Translations under genes and position numbers: made by a program | From: Bacteroidaceae bacterium | GTDB lineage: Bacteria; Bacteroidota; Bacteroidia; Bacteroidales; Bacteroidaceae | Assembly: GCA_024695315.1 (NCBI GenBank) | Contig: JAILIJ010000140.1 | Coordinates: 1-21,536 of the forward strand | Direction of reading: 5' to 3' | Length of the DNA stretch: 21,536 bases | Notes under the pieces: generated by a model | Told to the model about the DNA's origin: nothing | Seen by the model: the letters and a program-made list of their open reading frames with translations, nothing else | The model's database searches: none | Shown here: in pieces, positions 13,265 to 21,536 of the stretch | How positions within the stretch are numbered: position 1 is the stretch's first letter | How the letters are laid out: each line of letters starts with the position of its first letter

Positions 13265-14764
13265 TTAAAGTTTTATCTTCACCCCCTTAGATTCATTACC
13301 TAATCTGTCCAAGGCTGTAACCACATAAGTATAGCCAAAACGATTACCATCAATCTCTATACTTCCACCTACATTCATCTCACGAGGAGTAATCTTAACA
13401 ATATTCTCTGGATTAGAGAGATCAATCTTCTGTTTTGGAGCAAAACAATAGATCACATATTGACAGGCCATATCCTCTGTCTTCTTTGCCTTAGGCGCAT
13501 CCCATACAAGGAATACCCTGGCTTCTCGGATCATAAAACGCAAGCGTCTTGGCTTCTTAGGTGCCTTATCGTCTATAAATCTCATCAAAGGTTGCAATGC
13601 AGGATACTTATGATATTCTTGCTCCAACACGGTTCTATACCCACCATTATCATTAGCTACAGCTGCTGCATACCACATACAACTTCCTTGCACATTTTGC
13701 AGACTACGCTGAATGTCTAATTTCAAGTGTTGCTGATTCCTTGTAGAATCGTTCGGATCAACTCCGGCAATTGTTCTGTCAACATCCTGTCCTATAAAAA
13801 GCGGCCTATTGTTACAATAATCATTCCACCAATTACACAACACTTGATAATCTGCTGCAGTATTACCTACATTCCAATAGATCTGAGGAACGACATAGTC
13901 AACCCAACCCTTATCTTGCCACAAAAGAATATCTGCATATAGCTGGTCATAATTCTGCAAACCTGACGTTGCACTTCCTATTCGATTATTCTTTCCAGTC
14001 TCACTATTATGATATATGCCAAAAGGCGACACGCCGAACTTTGCTAATGGTTTAACTTCATGTATGATATCATGTAAATTTTGAATAAGAAGATTCACAT
14101 TGTCTCGCCTCCAATCTTCAATATTCCTAAAGCCTCTATGATTGCTACGGAAATACGCCTCGTCTGGGATTTCAAGCCCATCTGAAGGATATGGATAAAA
14201 ATAGTCATCTATATGTATTCCATCTACATCATAATTTCTAAGAATATCCTCGACTACCATACATGTATACATTCGGTTTCTCTCCAATGCTGGGTTAAAA
14301 ATCAATAGATCGCCATATTCAAACACACGTTCAGGGTGTTCTACAGCAGCATGTTCCTTATCCAGCGTAATAGTTCCCTTTGTCTTTGCCCTATATGGAT
14401 TGATCCACGCATGACATTCCATTCCTCTCTGATGACATTCATCCACCATCCATTCCAAAGGATCCCACCCATCAGATGGTGCCTTTCCCTGAACTCCTGT
14501 CAGATATCTGCTCCAAGGTTCAAGGCTCGATTTGTACAAAGCATCGCCTTCAGCACGAACCTGGAAGAAAATGGCATTGATACCGGCCATTTCCAGCTGG
14601 TCAAGTTGTGATGACAGCATTTTCCGTATCTGCTCCATTGACTTGCCCAAATACTGTCCGTTGACACATTGAATCCAAGCGCCACGAAACTCTCTCTTAG
14701 GAGATTGTTGTGCTACTACATTCAATGTTAAAGCAAATGCCATTAAGAGAATTATTTTCTTCAT
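13265..14764 (-). CDS. Exported glycosidase of the GHL10/DigH type (family 10-like)
   Basis: The protein has 499 residues from ATG 14764; ATG 14776 would add four. A signal peptide (1-19, cleavage near VAQ) exports it. The GHL10 barrel begins at REFRGAWIQCVNG (24-36), includes GINAIFFQVRAEGDALYKS and the catalytic-strand motif DVDGIHIDDYFYPYP (179-193), and runs to about 400. A fibronectin-like beta domain follows to the end. E. coli DigH (YddW), which has this domain, hydrolyses denuded peptidoglycan strands, so a peptidoglycan role is likely, though related enzymes can act on other glycans. It is the last gene of the minus-strand operon, 39 bp after the phospholipase-like gene. The presence of a LysM gene in the operon agrees with wall turnover. 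No lipobox is visible. Confidence 0.85.
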   Translation of the reverse strand: MKKIILLMAFALTLNVVAQQSPKREFRGAWIQCVNGQYLGKSMEQIRKMLSSQLDQLEMAGINAIFFQVRAEGDALYKSSLEPWSRYLTGVQGKAPSDGWDPLEWMVDECHQRGMECHAWINPYRAKTKGTITLDKEHAAVEHPERVFEYGDLLIFNPALERNRMYTCMVVEDILRNYDVDGIHIDDYFYPYPSDGLEIPDEAYFRSNHRGFRNIEDWRRDNVNLLIQNLHDIIHEVKPLAKFGVSPFGIYHNSETGKNNRIGSATSGLQNYDQLYADILLWQDKGWVDYVVPQIYWNVGNTAADYQVLCNWWNDYCNNRPLFIGQDVDRTIAGVDPNDSTRNQQHLKLDIQRSLQNVQGSCMWYAAAVANDNGGYRTVLEQEYHKYPALQPLMRFIDDKAPKKPRRLRFMIREARVFLVWDAPKAKKTEDMACQYVIYCFAPKQKIDLSNPENIVKITPREMNVGGSIEIDGNRFGYTYVVTALDRLGNESKGVKIKL

Positions 14765-14803
14765 GTCTAATTTCATTGCAAATTCTATAATCGGATACAA
14801 ACA

Positions 14804-16039
14804 TTACAAGAATGGAGTCAAGAAATTACCCAACCATCCCTGAAATCTATGCCCTATACTTTGTTCCCTATACCATCCTCGATACATAAGGAATGAACTT
14901 TCTTTCTGCTTATTGAAATGTTCAATAAGTTTGTGCGTCGTCTCCTTATTTAGAATCAAAGTGTTTACTTCATAATCACATCTGAGACTTCTCGAATCAA
15001 GATTTACCGAACCGACAGTACTGCACACATCATCAACAATCATCATCTTTGTGTGATGAAAACCTCCTTCAAAAAGGTACACTACTGCTCCACGTTTCAT
15101 GTAATTGTTTGCTACGTAATGAGCGGCTTGTGGTGTCAGAGGAATATCACCTTTTGCCGAAACAAGTATTTCCACCTTTACCCCTCTATCTATAGCATTT
15201 TTCAAAGCCTTACGAACCCTATGAGTAGGAACAAAATATGGATTTATAATCTTTATGCTATAATGTGCCGCGTCTATCATTGTGGCATATAGTTCACGCA
15301 TAATATCAGAATACTTACCACGCGAACGGTCAATTATTGCCAACCTATTATCACCAGCCTTCTCGTAGGTTTTGAAATACTTTTCCTGTCCGGACAAATC
15401 TTCCCCAGTAGCCTTTTTCCACATTTTGCAGAAAATCTTTTGCAATTCGGCAACAGCCGGTCCCTCTATACGCATATGTAGGTCATGCCAATCGCCAATC
15501 CCAGGAATACCATTAATATAATAATCGGCAACATTCATTCCCCCCGTATAAGCTATCTTTCCATCAATAACCACAATTTTGCGGTGATCTCGAGGAATAA
15601 TATGATTCACCCATGGAAATCTGATTGGGTCAAAGCATACAAGCCTAACGCCTGAAGCACAAATAGAGTCATGCATGTGCTTCTTTATAGGAGAATTATT
15701 TGAAGCGTTTCCAAAATCATCATACATAGCCCTCACTTCGACACCTTCTTTTACTTTCTGCCCCAATAGCTTAAAAAGAAGTCCTGCAATAGAATCGTTT
15801 CGGAAATTGAAATATTCTAAATGGACAGAAGATTTAGCCTTGCGAATAGCATCAAAAAGGTCCACGAACTTATCATGTCCATTATAAAAAAATTCCACAG
15901 AATTATTATCCAAAACTGGTATATCTCGCATATGCATCTTTCGAGCAATAACAGAATCGACAGACATCGGAGACTTCGCAGCACTCGCGTAGTTCAAGAT
16001 CAAAATCCACAATATCACGCTCAAAATTTGTCTCACCAT
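14804..16039 (-). CDS. Exported phospholipase D / cardiolipin synthase-like protein
   Basis: The protein has 411 residues from ATG 16039; a GTG at 16045 is the alternative. It has two HKD catalytic motifs, H152-K154-D159 in DHRKIVVIDGK and H329-K331-D336 in HHTKMMIVDD, each followed by the usual G(G/S)xN stretch. This makes it a phosphatidyltransferase or phospholipase of the cardiolipin synthase branch. Known cardiolipin synthases of the ClsA type begin with two membrane helices. Here one hydrophobic stretch ends in a good signal-peptidase site (ASA), so the enzyme may lie in the periplasm or be held by one anchor. It is the third gene of the envelope operon and starts 36 bp after the barrel protein gene. 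The substrate is not evident from sequence. Confidence 0.87.
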   Translation of the reverse strand: MVRQILSVILWILILNYASAAKSPMSVDSVIARKMHMRDIPVLDNNSVEFFYNGHDKFVDLFDAIRKAKSSVHLEYFNFRNDSIAGLLFKLLGQKVKEGVEVRAMYDDFGNASNNSPIKKHMHDSICASGVRLVCFDPIRFPWVNHIIPRDHRKIVVIDGKIAYTGGMNVADYYINGIPGIGDWHDLHMRIEGPAVAELQKIFCKMWKKATGEDLSGQEKYFKTYEKAGDNRLAIIDRSRGKYSDIMRELYATMIDAAHYSIKIINPYFVPTHRVRKALKNAIDRGVKVEILVSAKGDIPLTPQAAHYVANNYMKRGAVVYLFEGGFHHTKMMIVDDVCSTVGSVNLDSRSLRCDYEVNTLILNKETTHKLIEHFNKQKESSFLMYRGWYREQSIGHRFQGWLGNFLTPFL

Positions 16040-16075
16040 AATCACCTATAAACTATCTTTATTTAATTTTTTACC

Positions 16076-16780
16076 TTATTTCTTCGTTTTTACCACATCA
16101 AACAAATATGTGATTTTACCTATAATAGTCTGATTGGCCGATCTACCGAAGTATCCTTTTTTACTATTATCATATATATCAGCCAATCCATAATAATAAC
16201 GTCCAGATAACAAGAAATGGCCAACGGGAGTGCTAAATTCGACTCCCAAACCTGCTGTTATACCATAATCAAATTTATTATCAGGATCATTGTCGTACTG
16301 GTGAGTAACATTATTTGGACGCTTAGACACATCCCAGACGCCGCCTCCTCTTTCATCAGAACTATTTAAGAAATATCCAAACTGAGGTCCTGCTTCGAAT
16401 AAGAACTTGGCTCCTCTATACTCACGTCCCCATCCCATCTGCATCATCAATGGAACCTGAACATACGACAGATTCCTCTTATATGTATTGCCAGAACCGT
16501 CTTCAATGACTTCCTGCCAGCCTAGGTTCCAGTAATTTACCTCAGCTTGTACAGCACATATTGCCGTGAAATACTTCTCACACACATACCTTGTTGCGAA
16601 TCCAAACGCGAAATCGCCCTTTTGACTCTGTTTGACGGAAGGCTGAAAGTCCATTTTATTTAATGTATAACCAGCCGAGAAACCTACTGAGAAATCGTTA
16701 CGCTTTTCTCCTACCTGAGCTCTCAAAACAACCGGAGTTAAGAGAAACAATAGAATAATACTCTTCTTAAATATTGCCAT
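16076..16780 (-). CDS. Outer-membrane beta-barrel protein (PorT-like family)
   Basis: The 234-residue protein has a signal peptide (1-22, cleavage after RAQ) and a series of alternating amphipathic strands rich in Gly, Tyr and Phe: DFSVGFSAGYTLNKM, FGFATRYVC, LSYVQVPLMMQMG, FLFEAGPQFGYFL, YGITAGLGVEF and LSGRYYYGLADIY. The central 'VQVPLMM...EAGPQFGYFL' pattern is typical of the Bacteroidetes porin family that includes PorT. It ends in KITYLFDVVKTKK. The gene lies 6 bp after the LysM gene, so the two are surely cotranscribed. It is too small to be a TonB-dependent receptor. Similarity to PorT suggests the fold, not a proven role in type IX secretion. Confidence 0.78.
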   Translation of the reverse strand: MAIFKKSIILLFLLTPVVLRAQVGEKRNDFSVGFSAGYTLNKMDFQPSVKQSQKGDFAFGFATRYVCEKYFTAICAVQAEVNYWNLGWQEVIEDGSGNTYKRNLSYVQVPLMMQMGWGREYRGAKFLFEAGPQFGYFLNSSDERGGGVWDVSKRPNNVTHQYDNDPDNKFDYGITAGLGVEFSTPVGHFLLSGRYYYGLADIYDNSKKGYFGRSANQTIIGKITYLFDVVKTKK

Positions 16781-16786
16781 AAATCA

Positions 16787-18499
16787 CTACTCGTATCGTT
16801 TGATTTCAATCACATCATTACCCTTGTAGAAAACAAACATTACAACATTATTTTCAAATCCGCTCCAATTATTCTTACGAACAAAAGAAAAAGGATTCTG
16901 AAGAGAAGAATAATTCAGATCACCTACTCTGTCTGCGAATGCAGCACCATAATCATTTAGTCCGCTTATAAAGAACGCACCGATATCATATCCTAACTCA
17001 CCAAATTTAGGACATGTTGATAATTGTCCTTTCTTGAACCAGTGCTTAAATTTAGAATTAAAAGCAATATGCCTTTTTGAAGTAGGATTACTCAAGAAAG
17101 TAGTATAATACGTACACTTGTACTTATCTAAGGCATCCTCATTAGCATCAGCAAGGATCTGCCAGTCAGGATAACCAAATAGGGTCAAATCATAAGTATC
17201 ATGCAAATTGAGCAGATTAAGTTCTCCTATCAGTGTTTCAAATGCACTCTTACTGCCAGAAGAAGGTATGATAACATTTTTTACTCCTTTCTTTAGTACA
17301 GTAGAAACATTATCCATGCTTTGGAAAGATATACGTTCAAAAGGCTTCTCTTTTAGAGTCAAGAACTTCTTAAAGCCCCAAATATATTCACCATTATCAG
17401 CCTTATCATTCATTGCAACAAATATAATGTTTGCGTCTTTGTTCAGCTCAAGAAATTTTTCATACACAAAACTGTATGTGAAATTTTGTGGTGAATTGAC
17501 CTGAAAAGATGTCTTATGATTATTCACAGCATTCTCCTTGGCTGACATAGGGATAACATTATAGATATTATTGTCATGTGCATATTGTGCAACAGCCTCA
17601 ACGTGCTCTGCCCTACCAGGTCCAATAATAAGTTGCATATTCTTCATCTCTGGCTTAGATAAAGCATTTGTATAAACAGATTCTCCCTCATCATAAGCAT
17701 ATACATTAACATTTGCTCCAGTATCTTTCAATGAATCTACTGCTAAGAGAAAGCCCTTATAGAAATCGGCCATTTTCCGGCCTTCGGATGTTCTGCCAGA
17801 ATTATCTAATCCAAACGGAAGGATTACTGCCACATTTATTTCTGGGAATTGCGTTTTACTCTTTTCTGCAGAAATAGTATTAAATACCTCCGTATCGTTC
17901 AATGTAACAAACTTTTCAGATTCAGGATAAGGAATATTTATAGTTGTTCCTTTCTTTAGCTTCCCCCTCTTCAATTCAGGATTAGCTTTTATCAAGGCAG
18001 ACTCCGTAATTCCATATCGTTTACAAATAGAATAGATAGTCTCCTTCTTCTTCACATCATGAGTAGTCTTATATCCCTGACGCTCTTTTGGTGAAGCTAT
18101 GTCTGCGGCTTGTTGAGCAGCAGTAGAATATACCCCACGAGGAATAACAATTACCGTACCAGTCTTAAAGTTAGTTGCAGAAAGCCCAGGATTAGCATCT
18201 GTTATAACCTTTGAAGTCACATAATAACGTTTTGATATAGAATACAGAGTTTCTCCTGCTTGAATTGTATGGTGGATTTCCCCAGTAGCCGACTGAGGTA
18301 TATTTATGATTTGACCAGCCATAATATTATCGCTCAACCCCGCATTTTGATTTTTAATATCGTTGACCGTAACACCGTATGTTTGAGAAATTGCATACAG
18401 TGTCTCACCGACCTTCACTTTATGGGTAAAAATATTCTGCTGAGCGAATACAGAACCAGTCATAAACACTGCAGCAAGAAGAATAAAAATCTTTTTCAT
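16787..18499 (-). CDS. Exported protein with three LysM domains and a periplasmic-binding fold
   Basis: The 570-residue protein starts at ATG 18499 (MKKIF), since upstream in-frame starts add no signal-like sequence. A signal peptide ends near residue 19 (VFA/Q). Three LysM peptidoglycan-binding domains lie at about 25-68, 76-120 and 146-190; each has the (V/A)xxxET(L/I)Y(A/S)I(S/C) core and ends in INIP or VIP. From about 220 to the end there is a type I periplasmic-binding-like fold (INVAVILPFGLD..., MQLIIGPG, NVIPMSAKEN), as in LpoA and amino-acid binding proteins. It probably sits on the murein and regulates wall synthesis or senses a small ligand. It is the first gene of the four-gene minus-strand operon. 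Confidence 0.87.
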   Translation of the reverse strand: MKKIFILLAAVFMTGSVFAQQNIFTHKVKVGETLYAISQTYGVTVNDIKNQNAGLSDNIMAGQIINIPQSATGEIHHTIQAGETLYSISKRYYVTSKVITDANPGLSATNFKTGTVIVIPRGVYSTAAQQAADIASPKERQGYKTTHDVKKKETIYSICKRYGITESALIKANPELKRGKLKKGTTINIPYPESEKFVTLNDTEVFNTISAEKSKTQFPEINVAVILPFGLDNSGRTSEGRKMADFYKGFLLAVDSLKDTGANVNVYAYDEGESVYTNALSKPEMKNMQLIIGPGRAEHVEAVAQYAHDNNIYNVIPMSAKENAVNNHKTSFQVNSPQNFTYSFVYEKFLELNKDANIIFVAMNDKADNGEYIWGFKKFLTLKEKPFERISFQSMDNVSTVLKKGVKNVIIPSSGSKSAFETLIGELNLLNLHDTYDLTLFGYPDWQILADANEDALDKYKCTYYTTFLSNPTSKRHIAFNSKFKHWFKKGQLSTCPKFGELGYDIGAFFISGLNDYGAAFADRVGDLNYSSLQNPFSFVRKNNWSGFENNVVMFVFYKGNDVIEIKRYE

Positions 18500-18528
18500 T
18501 GTACTATTATTTATCATACAAAACCATT

Positions 18529-18543
18529 CAAAGTACAAAATTA
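18529..18543 (-). promoter_or_regulatory. -7 candidates for the envelope operon promoter
   Basis: Two overlapping candidates lie on the minus strand: TAATTTTG (18543-18536), a perfect TAnnTTTG, and TACTTTG (18535-18529), a shorter variant. No clear -33 element is present. They lie 30-44 bp upstream of ATG 18499. Confidence 0.55.
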
Positions 18544-18628
18544 GTAAAAAATCTCCACCTAATATATTTAATATTTTTTAAAAATTCTAAATAATAGTAA
18601 AATACACGTTTTTGTCATTTAGAATCCC

Positions 18629-18636
18629 TAAATTTG
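18629..18636 (+). promoter_or_regulatory. -7 element of the type B sorted protein gene
   Basis: TAAATTTG followed by CACC is an exact -7 box, 26 bp upstream of ATG 18663. TTTTG ends 14 bp upstream, closer than the usual 19-21 bp, so the -33 region is poor. Confidence 0.6.
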
Positions 18637-18662
18637 CACCAAATACAAAAGGAAAAATAATA

Positions 18663-19427
18663 ATGAGTAGACTGAATTTACGAATCTCAATAATATTGGT
18701 GACATTATTTATATGTCAAAGTATATCTACCTATGCACAATCAGTATCTCCAATAGTTTATTATATCGATACTACCACAGAAACAGGTGATACTGTAACG
18801 ATGAATCCTGGAGACTCACAAACTGGGCAAGCTCCATTAGAACTCAACTGTAAAGCCGAGCTTGATGTTCCTGATGGTTGGGAAGCAACATGTGAATGGA
18901 AGATTTTTAGTAATACAGAAGGCGAAAGTTCTCCACTTGTTACTCGATTTGAGGAAAACACTTCATACACTCTTACATCATCAGGAGGATACGGAATAAA
19001 ACTATACGTCACCTTCACAAATACATCTGATGGCTCAACTGATGAATACGAATCAGACGTTTTCTCAGTTGTTATTAGCGAGTCTGAATTAACATGTCCA
19101 AATGCTTTCTCGCCAAATGATGATGGCAAAAATGATGTGCTTAGAGTTTCATGTAAATCAATAGTAAAACTCGAAGCTTTAATTTTCAATCGTAGAGGCC
19201 AAAAGCTTGCCAGCAAGAAAGTTAATGGCACCAATGGCGGATACACAGAGAATGGGACATACTACATAGACCTATGGGATGGTCGATATGGAGGCGACTA
19301 CGTAAGGGATGGCGTTTATTTTCTCAACCTTGTCGCAGAAGGAAGTGATGGAATTGTCTATAAAGAGAAAAAAGCTATCAACGTGTTAAAGGGATATAAT
19401 GAAGATACCGAAACCTCTGGCAACTAA
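18663..19427 (+). CDS. Exported protein with type B (gliding-motility-associated) T9SS sorting domain
   Basis: The 254-residue protein starts at ATG 18663, since the upstream in-frame sequence contains the promoter. A signal peptide ends near residue 25 (TYA/Q). Residues about 30-145 form a beta-rich PKD/Ig-like region with a hydroxyl-rich surface and the WEATCEWKIFSNTEGESSPL segment. The type B C-terminal domain begins at CPNAFSPNDDGKNDVLRV and continues through LIFNRRGQKL, DLWDGRYGGDYVRDGVYF and VYKEKKAINVL. An acidic tail of about 10 residues extends past the usual end. The protein is probably delivered through the type IX system to the surface, where its own role is unknown. It stands 59 bp upstream of uvrA with no terminator between, so uvrA may be partly transcribed from its promoter. 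Confidence 0.82.
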   Translation: MSRLNLRISIILVTLFICQSISTYAQSVSPIVYYIDTTTETGDTVTMNPGDSQTGQAPLELNCKAELDVPDGWEATCEWKIFSNTEGESSPLVTRFEENTSYTLTSSGGYGIKLYVTFTNTSDGSTDEYESDVFSVVISESELTCPNAFSPNDDGKNDVLRVSCKSIVKLEALIFNRRGQKLASKKVNGTNGGYTENGTYYIDLWDGRYGGDYVRDGVYFLNLVAEGSDGIVYKEKKAINVLKGYNEDTETSGN

Positions 19428-19486
19428 TCTCCCATCCAAAATCAAATAGAATCTTTCACAAAGGTAAAAAATTGTATTAATCAAGG

Positions 19487-21536
19487 ATGAATAATAACAA
19501 TATAGAAATAGAAGGAGCAAGAGTACACAATCTCAAAAATGTGGACGTCACTATTCCACGTAATAGTCTTACAGTTTTCACAGGACTTAGTGGAAGTGGA
19601 AAATCTTCTCTTGCCTTTGACACAATATTTGCAGAAGGACAACGCAGATATATTGAGACTTTCTCTGCATACGTCCGCAATTTTCTTGGCAACATGGAAC
19701 GCCCTGACGTTGACAAGATAAGTGGTCTAAGCCCTGTTATCAGCATAGAACAGAAAACAACAAATAAGAACCCTCGTTCTACAGTAGGAACAGTAACGGA
19801 AATTTATGATTTTCTCCGCCTACTCTTTGCACGTGCTGGCGAAGCCTATAGCTATGAAACAGGGGAAAAGATGGTTAAGTATACAGAAGAACAAATTCTT
19901 GATCTCTTACTAAAAAACTATGAAAATAAGCGTGTGTATATCCTTGCGCCACTTGTAAACGGGCGTAAAGGACACTATCGCGAATTATTCGAATCAATAA
20001 GAAAAAAAGGTTATTTAAATGCTAGAGTAGATGGGGAAATCGTGGAAGTCATCGCTGGTATGAAAGTAGACCGATATAAAACACATAATATAGAAGTCGT
20101 TGTTGATAAACTTGCCATTAGTAGCAAAGATACAGAACGCTTAAAGAAAAGTCTGGCCAATGCCATGCAACTCGGCGAGGGACAGATTATGGTTCTTGAC
20201 AAAGACAAAGAAAATGAACCTGAATTTCAAAACACAGCATTAAAGCATTTCTCTAAGCGACTAATGTGCCCAACAACAGGTATATGCTATCAAGATCCAG
20301 CTCCAAACAATTTCTCTTTCAACTCCCCACAGGGAGCATGTCCACATTGTAAAGGACTTGGATACGTAAATCTCATAGACGAAGATAAGATTATACCAGA
20401 TCGTTCACTTTCTGTCCACGAAGGAGCTTTGGCACCTTTAGGAAAGTTCAAAAACACTATGATATTTTGGCAAATAGATGCAGTCTTGGCTCGCCATGAA
20501 TGTGACCTAAAGACTCCTATCAATAAAATGCCAGAAGATGCTGTCCACGAAATCATTTATGGATGTCAAGAACGAATCTGCATTAAGGCAAGCCTCATCA
20601 AAACAACTAATGATTTCTACACAGAATACGAAGGACTTGCTAAATATATTCACCAGCTCATAGAGTCAGAAACATCTACATCCGCTCAAAAATGGGCTGA
20701 ATCATTCGACAAGGAAGCCGTCTGTCCTACATGTAATGGTACACGACTAAATACAGAAGCTATTCATTTCCGAATAGCCGACAAAAATATTGCCGAGCTG
20801 TCATCTATGGACCTTAAAGAGCTATATGACTGGATGTGTAATGTGGAAGACAAACTATCGGATAAGCAGAAAAAGATTGCTGAAGAAATTCTAAAAGAGA
20901 TACGCACAAGATTGGAATTCCTGCTTGATGTAGGATTGGAATACCTATCACTCAATCGTTCTTCTGTAAGCCTTTCAGGAGGTGAAACCCAGCGCATCCG
21001 ATTGGCCACACAGATTGGTTCTAAACTCGTAAACGTACTCTATATTCTCGATGAGCCAAGTATCGGTCTACATCAAAGAGATAATACAAGACTCATAAAT
21101 TCTCTGAAGAAACTTCGTGATGAGGGTAACACAGTTATTGTCGTTGAACACGATAAGGACATGATGCTTGCCTCAGATTACATTGTTGACATGGGGCCTA
21201 AAGCCGGACGCAAAGGAGGAGAAGTGGTATTTCAAGGCACTCCAGCAGAAATGCTCAAGAAACAGACTCTAACAGCTCAATTTCTAAACGGAGAAGAGAA
21301 AATAGAGATACCTGCCACACGACGTAAGGGAAACGGTAAATATATAAGCATAAAGGGAGCTACTGGTAACAATTTAAAAAACGTAGACATAAGCATCCCG
21401 CTTGGAACCCTTACAGTTATTACAGGTGTCAGCGGAAGCGGTAAGTCGACACTCATAAATGAGACTCTCCAGCCTATCCTATCTCAGCATTTCTATCGTT
21501 CATTAAAGGATCCTATGCCATATAGAGAATTTGAAG
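19487..21536 (+). CDS. uvrA: Excinuclease ABC subunit A (partial, runs off the window)
   Basis: UvrA finds DNA lesions and loads UvrB in nucleotide-excision repair. The first 683 codons are present from ATG 19487; the frame is open at the edge. The first Walker A is GLSGSGKSS (33-41), the ABC signature LSGGETQRIRLA starts at 496, Walker B LYILDEPSIGLH follows, and the second Walker A GVSGSGKST begins at 647. The zinc module has the second cysteine pair (C285, C288 in ACPHCKG), but in the first pair the second cysteine is Thr264 (CPTT at 261-264), with another Cys at 267. The motif EAVCPTCNGTRLN is normal. The remaining part, with the second signature, lies outside the window. Bacteroidota often carry more than one UvrA; this looks like the main form. 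Confidence 0.9.
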   Translation, partial: MNNNNIEIEGARVHNLKNVDVTIPRNSLTVFTGLSGSGKSSLAFDTIFAEGQRRYIETFSAYVRNFLGNMERPDVDKISGLSPVISIEQKTTNKNPRSTVGTVTEIYDFLRLLFARAGEAYSYETGEKMVKYTEEQILDLLLKNYENKRVYILAPLVNGRKGHYRELFESIRKKGYLNARVDGEIVEVIAGMKVDRYKTHNIEVVVDKLAISSKDTERLKKSLANAMQLGEGQIMVLDKDKENEPEFQNTALKHFSKRLMCPTTGICYQDPAPNNFSFNSPQGACPHCKGLGYVNLIDEDKIIPDRSLSVHEGALAPLGKFKNTMIFWQIDAVLARHECDLKTPINKMPEDAVHEIIYGCQERICIKASLIKTTNDFYTEYEGLAKYIHQLIESETSTSAQKWAESFDKEAVCPTCNGTRLNTEAIHFRIADKNIAELSSMDLKELYDWMCNVEDKLSDKQKKIAEEILKEIRTRLEFLLDVGLEYLSLNRSSVSLSGGETQRIRLATQIGSKLVNVLYILDEPSIGLHQRDNTRLINSLKKLRDEGNTVIVVEHDKDMMLASDYIVDMGPKAGRKGGEVVFQGTPAEMLKKQTLTAQFLNGEEKIEIPATRRKGNGKYISIKGATGNNLKNVDISIPLGTLTVITGVSGSGKSTLINETLQPILSQHFYRSLKDPMPYREFE

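Noticed and set aside
18761..19246. A 161-codon minus-strand frame opposite the type B sorted protein
   Set aside because: The plus-strand gene has a signal peptide and sorting domain; the opposite frame has neither a promoter nor a known fold.

Overview
The window looks like a chromosomal segment of a Bacteroidota organism, most likely order Bacteroidales and Prevotella-like. Four things support this. Most genes or operons have Bacteroidetes-type promoters (-7 TAnnTTTG, some with TTTG about 19-20 bp upstream). Translation starts lie in A/T-rich sequence without Shine-Dalgarno motifs. Both type A-like and type B sorting (type IX secretion) proteins are present. There is also a serine palmitoyltransferase of the Bacteroidetes sphingolipid type. 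No phage, transposase, tRNA, rRNA or CRISPR array was seen; the content is mostly housekeeping and envelope genes.

Layout. 180-2141: a membrane-spanning regulator with a periplasmic propeller/Y_Y_Y sensor joined directly to an AraC-type DNA-binding domain. 2295-3245: cysteine synthase. 3480-4703: panC-panD (pantothenate synthesis). 4865-7584: ribosomal protein S1, then ribonuclease Z. 7723-8061: a tiny exported protein that is little more than a signal peptide plus a sorting-domain-like module. 8230-9849: a three-gene cassette of ECF sigma factor, membrane anti-sigma-like protein and Spy/CpxP-like periplasmic protein. 9911-10972 (minus) and 11254-12447 (plus): a lipid kinase divergent from serine palmitoyltransferase. 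12448-13264: a gene-free stretch of about 0.8 kb with several distinct dyad or tandem repeat structures. 18499 down to 13265 (minus): a four-gene envelope operon, LysM/periplasmic-binding protein, outer-membrane barrel, exported phospholipase-D-like enzyme and DigH-like glycosidase. 18663-19427: a type B T9SS-sorted exported protein. 19487 to the edge: the first 683 codons of uvrA.

How the genes work together. The clearest modules are panCD, the ECF sigma/anti-sigma/Spy-like cassette (probable envelope-stress circuit), the four-gene envelope operon and the divergent lipid pair. The most interesting points are regulatory. A perfect 14-bp hairpin contains the likely rpsA promoter. A strong terminator-like hairpin lies inside the first codons of rnz, which starts with TTG. 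The spt transcript has a long structured leader. The intergenic stretch at 12.6-13.25 kb holds nested tandem and inverted repeats. I found no clearly unprecedented multi-gene system; the kinase-less propeller/AraC regulator and the sorting-domain-only miniprotein are the best candidates for new protein biology.
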